Below the pieces are notes generated by a model. The model saw only the letters and a program-made list of their open reading frames with translations, made no database searches and was not told the DNA's origin. A stretch of 64,000 bases of DNA, taken from the NCBI GenBank assembly GCA_964423645.1, contig CAYRFE010000012.1, positions 33,717-97,716 on the forward strand. The letters run 5' to 3'. Below, piece after piece: positions 48,115 to 54,859 of the stretch; position 1 is the first letter of the stretch; every line of letters starts with the position of its first letter. Source of the stretch: CAYRFE01 sp964423645 [NCBI: uncultured bacterium]. Its GTDB lineage: Bacteria; Macinerneyibacteriota; Macinerneyibacteria; Macinerneyibacteriales. The position numbers were made by a program, and so were the translations under genes.

Positions 48115-48153
48115 ATTTTTGTGGCAAGACAAAAAGTAAGGCAGGATTTTATA
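48115..48153. repeat. Short repeat R5, copy A
   Basis: Contains ACAAAAAGTAAGGCAGG and TTTTAT; matches 48368-48405 with a few differences. It follows R3 in both places. Confidence 0.6.
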
Positions 48154-48188
48154 CGTTGTGCCATCCCCAAACTACTTCCGTTGAATTC

Positions 48189-48240
48189 GGAAGGGGCTTA
48201 AATTGTTCTAATATGGGGACTTCGTCCCCACACCCCTTTT
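48189..48240. repeat. Hairpin repeat R4, copy A
   Basis: GGAAGGGGCTTAA, then ATATGGGGACTTCGTCCCC and ACACCCC. The GGGGAC-TTC-GTCCCC hairpin and its flanks recur at 63921-63970. Confidence 0.75.
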
Positions 48241-48260
48241 TAAAAAATAAAGAAAAAAAG

Positions 48261-48358
48261 GTGTCATTATCGAGCTTGACCCGATAATCCAGATTCTTGA
48301 CAAATACATGGATTCCCGTTGGAATTTATCCTCATGAAAATGGGGACGGGAATGACAC
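48261..48358. repeat. Repeat R3, copy B, with 8-bp terminal inverted repeats
   Basis: 98 bp bounded again by GTGTCATT and AATGACAC. It has the same left hairpin with one mismatch (ATTATCGAG) and a longer middle than copy A. Confidence 0.75.
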
Positions 48359-48367
48359 ATAAGAAGA

Positions 48368-48405
48368 CTTTTTTGTGTCAAAACAAAAAGTAAGACAAGG
48401 TTTTA
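48368..48405. repeat. Short repeat R5, copy B
   Basis: Second copy of the ACAAAAAGTAAGACAAGG stretch, again just after R3, so R3 plus R5 is a tandemly repeated unit. Confidence 0.6.
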
Positions 48406-48420
48406 TTATCAATACGTCGG

Positions 48421-48437
48421 GTAGGGGCAAACCCTAC
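48421..48437. repeat. Short perfect hairpin
   Basis: GTAGGG, loop GCAAA, CCCTAC. It lies about 60 nt past the LysM stop but lacks a T tract, so it is not called a terminator. Confidence 0.5.
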
Positions 48438-48494
48438 GCGTAAATCACTTTTATAATCTCGCTGCCCATTGCGGTTAATTTTCGAATAAGTACA

Positions 48495-49397
48495 TTACTC
48501 CAACGGAATTTTGATTTTCGTGCCAGGTTGCACACGATTAGGATTATTAATGATCTGCGCATTTGCCCAGGAAAGCCACAACCATTTTTCGCGAGTACCG
48601 TAAATCTTTTGAGAAATGACATAGAGCGTCGTATCGTCATCACCGGTCACATACCATTTGATAGGTATAGTGATAACCCAACCCGGCATGATCAGATCCG
48701 GATCTTTTATACGATCTTTGTTGTAGCGATAAATAAGCGGCCACAACGCACCTTGCCCCATAAACTCTGGACGCTTTGATATTTTTGATAAATAATCGCC
48801 GTATTTTATGGTATAGGTCATAAATGATTCTTGTTTCAAATCACGAAGCCTGATCTCCATTTCCTTCTGGCGTAATTCAAAGTCAGCAAGACGAGAATCA
48901 AGTTCTGCAAGCTTTGTCTCACGATCTTTAAGCTCGGTGTTGAGTTTTTCTATGACTTGCGGCGATGCCATTTTTGTCTCATTTAACGTGGCTATCGCAA
49001 GTTTAATTTCGGATATTTTCATTTCTTCGTCTTTACGAATCGTCTGAATGTCATCAGGGGATAGTTCTGACCGTTTCATCGAAAGATCTTTCATGTCGCT
49101 CTCTATGGCATCAATATTGCCGACCATGTCGGTTCCCGCAATATCAGATTTAGTGATCGGTGAAATATTAAGATTTTTGGATGTTTCCATGTCTTTCAAT
49201 TTTGCATCAACATCATCAACTTTTTTCACCATACCCAAGACATCATCAATTGATTTTGTTTTGGTTGTCAACTCAGACGTTGAATCCGGAGCAGTTAATT
49301 GGTCGGGATTCTTTTTTTTCTCTGAGATAATAAACTCAAGTGAAAAAAGCGAAGGAACAACACACAACAAAACAATAATGATCATATAACGCTTCAT
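48495..49397 (-). CDS. Exported coiled-coil protein with two LysM-like domains
   Basis: 300 residues: a signal peptide (MKRYMIIIVLLCVVPSLFS), a polar linker, a coiled coil (about 110-190), and two C-terminal LysM-like units (YTIKYGDYLSKI...PGWVITIP and TLYVISQKIYG...PGTKIKIP). LysM binds peptidoglycan. The ATG at 49397 has GGAG 5 nt upstream; a GTG 6 nt earlier is less likely. It starts 2 nt after the MscS gene stop, so it is in that operon. Confidence 0.85.
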   Translation of the reverse strand: MKRYMIIIVLLCVVPSLFSLEFIISEKKKNPDQLTAPDSTSELTTKTKSIDDVLGMVKKVDDVDAKLKDMETSKNLNISPITKSDIAGTDMVGNIDAIESDMKDLSMKRSELSPDDIQTIRKDEEMKISEIKLAIATLNETKMASPQVIEKLNTELKDRETKLAELDSRLADFELRQKEMEIRLRDLKQESFMTYTIKYGDYLSKISKRPEFMGQGALWPLIYRYNKDRIKDPDLIMPGWVITIPIKWYVTGDDDTTLYVISQKIYGTREKWLWLSWANAQIINNPNRVQPGTKIKIPLE

Positions 49398-49399
49398 AA

Positions 49400-50875
49400 T
49401 CACTCCTCAAAGAGTTTAAATATCTGATCTATTATACGCTTTTTTTCCTTCGTTATCAATGTCTCTCGTTCTTTATGAGATTTTTCTTTCTGCGAATTTT
49501 CAATTTCACGTCGTGCGATCATTTCACTTAATTTTTCCAAAAACGCAGAGGTTCCTTTTAAATATTCAAACATACGTCGTTTTTCGATAAAATACACTGT
49601 CCCCTCGCCCTGCATAACACAATCAGCACTTACCGCATCTTTTTTAACAAGCGACATTTCACCGAGCACGGCTCCTGCGCCGACCGTGACAAGCGTGACA
49701 CCGTCGCGAATAATATCGACAAATCCGTTTACCACGACGAACATACCCTTTCCTTCTTCCCCTTGATGAAGCAGATACTCCCCTTTTCCATAAGCAATCA
49801 TTGCACCGATTGTTGAAAAACGTGCAAATGACACATCATCAAGAAAAGAAAAAAACTCAAATTTCGGTAACGCGGGGGCTTGTGGCGGAACAGGTTCCTG
49901 GCGCATATAGACGGTACGAATCGGAAACGGAATCTCAATGCCATGACGCGCAAACACATAATATATATTACGATATAGATGATCTCTGGTGTTCGCAAGA
50001 TAACGTTTGTGTTCGATAAACACACGTACAATATAGGTAATGGCAAAATCACCGTAATCCTTTAATAAAATTTCCACCGGATCTCGCGGTACAATATGCT
50101 GTACTCCCACCAAAGCTTCCTTAATCGCCGCATCGATCTGCGCCGGTCGAGCCGCATATGATACACCGATCTCAATATCAACACGTTCACGAGAAGACGG
50201 GCGTGAATAATTGATGAGGGGCGATTGGAGAAGCTGTCCGTTCGGAAAAATCACATGATCGTGATTTATTGTCCTAATTTTCGTTGAGTACCAATTGATC
50301 TCAACGACTTCACCTTCATAATCCCCGATCTTCACCCAATCTCGCACTTTTACGGGAGCATTGATCGATATGACGATACCGGCGAAAATATCAGAAAATG
50401 CTGATTGTAGCGCAAGACCGATAATAACCGACATCACACCCAATGACGCGAGATATGATTTCAATGATAGTGACGGAACTGCTTCGCGAATAAGCAGGAA
50501 TATAAAAAAGGTGGTCACAAGAAATTTGATGAGATTGCGAAGCAATTGCGGTATTTCAAAATTTCTGTGCCGACGAAGATATTGCTCAAAAAATATCGTG
50601 TCAGCAAAGTGAAAAATATTGAAAAACACAAAAAACCATACGGTAAAAATAAAATATTTAAAAGAAATATAGGTAGATAGTTGTGTTTGCGCAACACCGG
50701 ATAATTCAACCGCAGTGTTGAGTGCTCCGATGAACGCAAGTAATGTGAGCATTCGAAGGTTTTTGCACCACGGGAAAAGCGCAAATACCCATTTTTTAAT
50801 GATTAAAAGCAGAACAAATACCAAGCCGAAGATGGCCGCAAGGATCGAGTAATTAAAAAGACTTTCCCATGTCAT
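49400..50875 (-). CDS. MscS-family mechanosensitive channel with C-terminal cyclic-nucleotide-binding-like domain
   Basis: 491 residues: about four N-terminal transmembrane helices, the pore-lining helix and MscS beta domain (SLGVMSVIIGLALQSAFSDI, NAPVKVRDWVKIGDYEGEV), and a cNMP-binding-like domain (about 340-460; LLHQGEEGKGMFVVVNG, VLGEMSL). In the latter, the phosphate-binding arginine expected after GExSL is not seen (GEMSLVKKDAVSADC), so binding of cAMP or cGMP is uncertain. A charged coiled-coil tail follows. No ribosome binding site precedes the ATG; the promoter predicts a leaderless mRNA. Confidence 0.9.
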   Translation of the reverse strand: MTWESLFNYSILAAIFGLVFVLLLIIKKWVFALFPWCKNLRMLTLLAFIGALNTAVELSGVAQTQLSTYISFKYFIFTVWFFVFFNIFHFADTIFFEQYLRRHRNFEIPQLLRNLIKFLVTTFFIFLLIREAVPSLSLKSYLASLGVMSVIIGLALQSAFSDIFAGIVISINAPVKVRDWVKIGDYEGEVVEINWYSTKIRTINHDHVIFPNGQLLQSPLINYSRPSSRERVDIEIGVSYAARPAQIDAAIKEALVGVQHIVPRDPVEILLKDYGDFAITYIVRVFIEHKRYLANTRDHLYRNIYYVFARHGIEIPFPIRTVYMRQEPVPPQAPALPKFEFFSFLDDVSFARFSTIGAMIAYGKGEYLLHQGEEGKGMFVVVNGFVDIIRDGVTLVTVGAGAVLGEMSLVKKDAVSADCVMQGEGTVYFIEKRRMFEYLKGTSAFLEKLSEMIARREIENSQKEKSHKERETLITKEKKRIIDQIFKLFEE

Positions 50876-50881
50876 ACGAGG

Positions 50882-50910
50882 AGTATAGCATTTTTTATAA
50901 AATGACGCAA
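50882..50910 (-). promoter_or_regulatory. Sigma70-type promoter of the MscS gene (leaderless)
   Basis: Minus strand: TTGCGT, 17-nt spacer, TATACT, then 6 nt (CCTCGT) to the ATG. Transcription would start at the start codon. Confidence 0.6.
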
Positions 50911-50964
50911 GACAGCTTTTTATAAAGAGAATAATCTCACAAAAAAACAGTCTTATAAGCTTAA

Positions 50965-52884
50965 TTAATGAAAATACGATTGAGACTTATTTAGCCGTTT
51001 TTTTTCCCAATCTTCTTTATATCTTATATAGTCATCAGTGTGTATTCCTTCTTTTACTAACTGATGTATTATGTTATATTCATCTTCAAAAGTTAATACA
51101 CCATCCGTGCTATATACATCGAGTAATTCGTATACCCTTTTTTTGTTACTACTCATAGGTAAATTAAAATTAGGTATAATATAAAATAATGCAAAAAAGA
51201 AAAATAACGCCAAAATAATACTTATATTTGAAATGACAAGAGCTATTTTTTCTTTTTGTGTTTTTTGGAAAAATGCTGACGCATACAACAAAGACTTATA
51301 CTGCATTCCCTTCATCGAATACATCGCTTCAATCGTTGCTTCAACTGTTCTGTCATGCTCAGATTTGAATATCTTCGGGGGGGAAAGTGTAACCGTTATT
51401 TCCTTCTGTTGACTTGGTTCAACAATAAGATATTTCGGATATACCGTAACATATGATTTATTAACGGTAAAAGATATTCTTAAGCGTTCATCTATGAAGT
51501 TATTCGTGACTAAAACTATTTTTTCAACAGATGTGAGATCATTCGTAACTCTTCCAAATTCAATGCGTTTTTCCGAAAATAATGGCTCATCACCAACCAA
51601 TAGCGATGGATTTTTATTTTTAAAATGATCAATTCTGTTTTTCAAGTCATCTTGAGTAACGTTTTCAGATGATACTTCTTGCAGAATATAGTAGTATTCT
51701 TCTTGAGTGAGTTGATTATCCTCGGTATATTTTTGTATTATCGAATCCAAATAATCAAATCGACCATCCATAACATTACTTGATCGGTATTTTTGGGTAG
51801 TAATGATCTCTTTTGGGAAATAATCTTCCTTCATCGCACACCAAGGACAGCTTGAAAGATGTAAAGGGAAATTATGCAGCTGATTTTTCTCACACTGTGC
51901 AGCATCTCTAAGGTTTTCAGACATTTCTAAATAATTATCCTTAATTGCCACAACCCACTCCGTTGCACTCGGGCGTTTTTCAGGTTCGTGCTGACCTTCT
52001 ACAAAACACCTGCGGAACAGTGCTTTGATATTCGGAGGAATGATATCATACGGTAACGCATACGCAGGCGGATTCACGTCAAGATCGGCGTATTCTTCAT
52101 AAGGGTAATAACCGCTTGCGATCTTTTCTCCCGGTGTATTCAAATGCTCCACGCTTGAACCGCGAGACGCATACGGATGCGTATTTAACATCAAAAGCTT
52201 GAAAATGAGAATTGATAATGCAAACCGATCGGACTCTTGTCGGTTCTTTATGTCTTTACGCTGAATGACCTCAGGAGCGGAATATTCAGGCATATAGACT
52301 GAACACGGGAAGATTTTTTTGTCTTGTGCATGGATCTCGAAACTGTCGCAATCCACGATGGTTATTTTACTATCCTTGGTGGATACAAGAATATTCTTAT
52401 CATTCAAATCGCCTATGGCGTGTCCTGCATTGTGAATACTTGCAACACAACTTGCAAGATTGAGCGCCACGACATACATATGCAGATACGTAAAACCCGT
52501 ACCGAAATGTTCTAATCGGTAACAGGTGGATGTCGTCACGCCGGGTTTATCGCAGAGAAGGTGATATTCTTTGAAGGTGTTTTTATCAATGCGCGGCATC
52601 GTGAAACCAAGGAACTTCGTACAGGCTTCATCTTCATACACGACATTGGTCGGCCAGCAAATGGAATAATGCCCTGCCGCAAGCGTCGGGTCTTTCGGTG
52701 GTGCATCGATCATCGCCTTAAGTTTGGCTTCAAGTTCGGGTGTGCGTTTTTGTTCGTGGTAGATCTTCACGCAAATATCGGGATCTCCTTCAACGGCGTA
52801 GACCGTGCCCTCACCTCCAGCGCCGAGTTTGGCGGAAATAATGAACTTGTTCTTTTGATTTGTTGATGCAGTATAGACAATCAT
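50965..52884 (-). CDS. TerY-P/YegI-type protein kinase, third tandem copy, with transmembrane segment
   Basis: 639 residues. The kinase domain (1-~320) has the glycine loop GAGGEGTVYAVEGD, Lys in CVKIYH, catalytic GDLNDKNILV, DCDSFEI in place of DFG, and SAPEV. A zinc knuckle follows (C, H, H, CPWC). Then comes one copy of the shared module: an EF-hand-like acidic helix pair (EDNQLTQEEYYYIL), the GDEPLFS linker and a beta-sandwich. A transmembrane helix (ISIILALFFFFALFYIIP) and a second acidic half-module (DGVLTFEDEYNIIH) end the protein. Orientation is unproven; the kinase is presumably cytoplasmic. Own leaderless promoter, identical to that of the first copy. Confidence 0.85.
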   Translation of the reverse strand: MIVYTASTNQKNKFIISAKLGAGGEGTVYAVEGDPDICVKIYHEQKRTPELEAKLKAMIDAPPKDPTLAAGHYSICWPTNVVYEDEACTKFLGFTMPRIDKNTFKEYHLLCDKPGVTTSTCYRLEHFGTGFTYLHMYVVALNLASCVASIHNAGHAIGDLNDKNILVSTKDSKITIVDCDSFEIHAQDKKIFPCSVYMPEYSAPEVIQRKDIKNRQESDRFALSILIFKLLMLNTHPYASRGSSVEHLNTPGEKIASGYYPYEEYADLDVNPPAYALPYDIIPPNIKALFRRCFVEGQHEPEKRPSATEWVVAIKDNYLEMSENLRDAAQCEKNQLHNFPLHLSSCPWCAMKEDYFPKEIITTQKYRSSNVMDGRFDYLDSIIQKYTEDNQLTQEEYYYILQEVSSENVTQDDLKNRIDHFKNKNPSLLVGDEPLFSEKRIEFGRVTNDLTSVEKIVLVTNNFIDERLRISFTVNKSYVTVYPKYLIVEPSQQKEITVTLSPPKIFKSEHDRTVEATIEAMYSMKGMQYKSLLYASAFFQKTQKEKIALVISNISIILALFFFFALFYIIPNFNLPMSSNKKRVYELLDVYSTDGVLTFEDEYNIIHQLVKEGIHTDDYIRYKEDWEKKRLNKSQSYFH

Positions 52885-52920
52885 GCGCTTATGATATTAT
52901 ATTTTACTTATTTTGTCAAA
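52885..52920 (-). promoter_or_regulatory. Leaderless sigma70-type promoter of kinase copy 3
   Basis: Minus strand: TTGACA, 17-nt spacer, TATCAT, then AAGCGC and the ATG. The whole element is identical to that before kinase copy 1; upstream of TTGACA the two diverge at once. Confidence 0.75.
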
Positions 52921-52977
52921 CATTCAAAAACATCCTTTAAAAAAAGAATAAAACACTACGATATCCTCAACATTATT

Positions 52978-54834
52978 TTACTTTTTTCTAAATATTTTTA
53001 AAAGACCATTAACTAAGGTATTAATAAATATGATACTAACTACTAAAACTATAACTATCATAATTGCCACCATAAATTCTATTCCAACAGAACTAAATGA
53101 TACTATACATAACACAAGGTATATTAGAAGTGCAATGGTAGTAAAGAATTTTTCAGTTTCTTGCTCGCTTTTCGTTTTTTGTTTATATACTTCTTTATTT
53201 CGACTACTGGTAATTTTTTTATATAATTCGGGGGCTACTTTCAAGTAAAAGGACTCAACAGATGTATAGTTTTTTGATTTCAGTGAAATCTCAAATTTTT
53301 CTTCATCTATATTTACTTTCATTACTCGACTAATGTTAATTTTTATTGTGACGGCCTTGCTTGGTAGTAAAATACATTTTTGCGGCTGAATAGTAAAAGA
53401 TACAGGGCATTTTTGAATTTTTATTGTTAAAGGATCATTAAAAAAATTATTGGTAATAGTAAAACTTGCTTCTTTTTTATCATTGAACAGTATTTCGTTA
53501 TTTGAAATTGTTGGGTTATCCCCTAAAATCAACGTACTCATGCTTTGAGATTTTTTATTAATAAGTTTTATAACTTCACTTTTAGGAATTTTTTTCGCTT
53601 TTGCTATCTTAAACAACTCGACTCGTTCCATACCGTTAATTCTATTATCCTTCGCAAAATCATCAATCATTTCACGCAAATAAGCAAATTGGTCAATCAC
53701 AGTCTGCGTAGCTGCTTGCCTCTGCTTTTTTTGCGGGACAACAACAGGAAAATAATCCTCTTCCATCGCACACCACGGACAGGTCGTGAGATGTGTGGGG
53801 AAGAAGTGACGCGCATTGTTGCCACACATGACGAGTTTATTCTGCACTTTCGCGGTCATTGCTTCGTAGTTTTCTTTTATCGCAACAAACCACTCTATCG
53901 CGGTCGGGCGTTTTTCAGGTTCGTGCTGACCTTCCACAAAACACCTGCGAAACAGTGCTTTGATGTTGGGCGGTATTATCTCATACGGTAACGCATAGGC
54001 AGGCGGATTCACGTCAAGATCGGCGTATTCTTCATAAGGGTAATAACCGCTTGCGATCTTTTCTCCCGGTGTATTCAAATGCTCCACGCTTGAACCGCGA
54101 GACGCATACGGATGCGTATTTAACATCAAAAGCTTGAAAATGAGAATTGATAATGCAAACCGATCGGACTCTTGTCGGTTCTTTATGTCTTTACGCTGAA
54201 TGACCTCAGGAGCGGAATATTCAGGCATATAGACTGAACACGGGAAGATTTTTTCGTCTTGTGCATGGATCTCAAAACTGTCGCAATCCACGATGGTGAT
54301 CTTGCTGTCTTTCGTCGATACAAGAATATTCTTATCATTCAAATCGCCGATGGCGTGTCCTGCGTTATGAATACTTGCCACACAGCTTGCAAGATTGAGC
54401 GCCACGACATACATGTGCAGATACGTAAAACCCGTGCCGAAATGCTCTAATCGGTAACAGGTGGATGTCGTCACGCCGGGTTTATCGCACAGCAGGTGAT
54501 ATTCTTTAAAAATATTCCTATCTATTCGCGGCATCGTAAAACCAAGGAACTTCGTGCAGGCTTCATCCTCATACACGACATTGGTCGGCCAGCAGATGGA
54601 ATAATGCCCTGCCGCAAGTGTCGGGTCTTTCGGTGGTGCGTCAATCATCGCTTTCAGCTTAGCTTCAAGCTCAGGTGTGCGCTTTTGTTCGTGGTAGATC
54701 TTCACGCAGATGTCGGGATTGCCCTCCACCGCGTAGACCGTGCCTTCACCGCCGGAGCCGAGTTTGGCAAAGAGAGTAATAGATTGTAGGTTGTCAATAA
54801 ATTTCAAAAAAACAATAGAATGACAATCTCTCAT
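52978..54834 (-). CDS. TerY-P/YegI-type protein kinase, second tandem copy, with two transmembrane helices
   Basis: 618 residues with the same kinase and zinc-knuckle unit (GSGGEGTVYAVEGN, GDLNDKNILV, DCDSFEI, CGNNARHFFPTHL..CPWC). The N-terminus is unlike its sisters (MRDCHSIVFLKFIDN). The tail has one shared module (KDNRINGMERVELF helix pair, GDNPTIS linker, beta-sandwich) and ends in two transmembrane helices (about 550-605). It starts 25 nt after copy 1, with AAGGG upstream, and has no promoter of its own; probably co-transcribed with copy 1. Confidence 0.82.
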   Translation of the reverse strand: MRDCHSIVFLKFIDNLQSITLFAKLGSGGEGTVYAVEGNPDICVKIYHEQKRTPELEAKLKAMIDAPPKDPTLAAGHYSICWPTNVVYEDEACTKFLGFTMPRIDRNIFKEYHLLCDKPGVTTSTCYRLEHFGTGFTYLHMYVVALNLASCVASIHNAGHAIGDLNDKNILVSTKDSKITIVDCDSFEIHAQDEKIFPCSVYMPEYSAPEVIQRKDIKNRQESDRFALSILIFKLLMLNTHPYASRGSSVEHLNTPGEKIASGYYPYEEYADLDVNPPAYALPYEIIPPNIKALFRRCFVEGQHEPEKRPTAIEWFVAIKENYEAMTAKVQNKLVMCGNNARHFFPTHLTTCPWCAMEEDYFPVVVPQKKQRQAATQTVIDQFAYLREMIDDFAKDNRINGMERVELFKIAKAKKIPKSEVIKLINKKSQSMSTLILGDNPTISNNEILFNDKKEASFTITNNFFNDPLTIKIQKCPVSFTIQPQKCILLPSKAVTIKINISRVMKVNIDEEKFEISLKSKNYTSVESFYLKVAPELYKKITSSRNKEVYKQKTKSEQETEKFFTTIALLIYLVLCIVSFSSVGIEFMVAIMIVIVLVVSIIFINTLVNGLLKIFRKK

Positions 54835-54859
54835 ATTTTAACGTACCCTTCTCACGATC

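Larger units (their letters stand above)
47475..48494. other. Convergent intergenic repeat island
   Basis: About 1 kb between ilvE and the LysM gene. Apart from the terminator it is a chain of short hairpin repeats, each listed separately, several of which recur at 63.7-64 kb. The first part (about 47517-47750) shows no gene or repeat that I can support. Confidence 0.75.

Noticed and set aside
47751-48437. CRISPR array
   Set aside because: The repeats are of several kinds, have uneven spacing and differ in length; there are no regular unique spacers and no cas genes.
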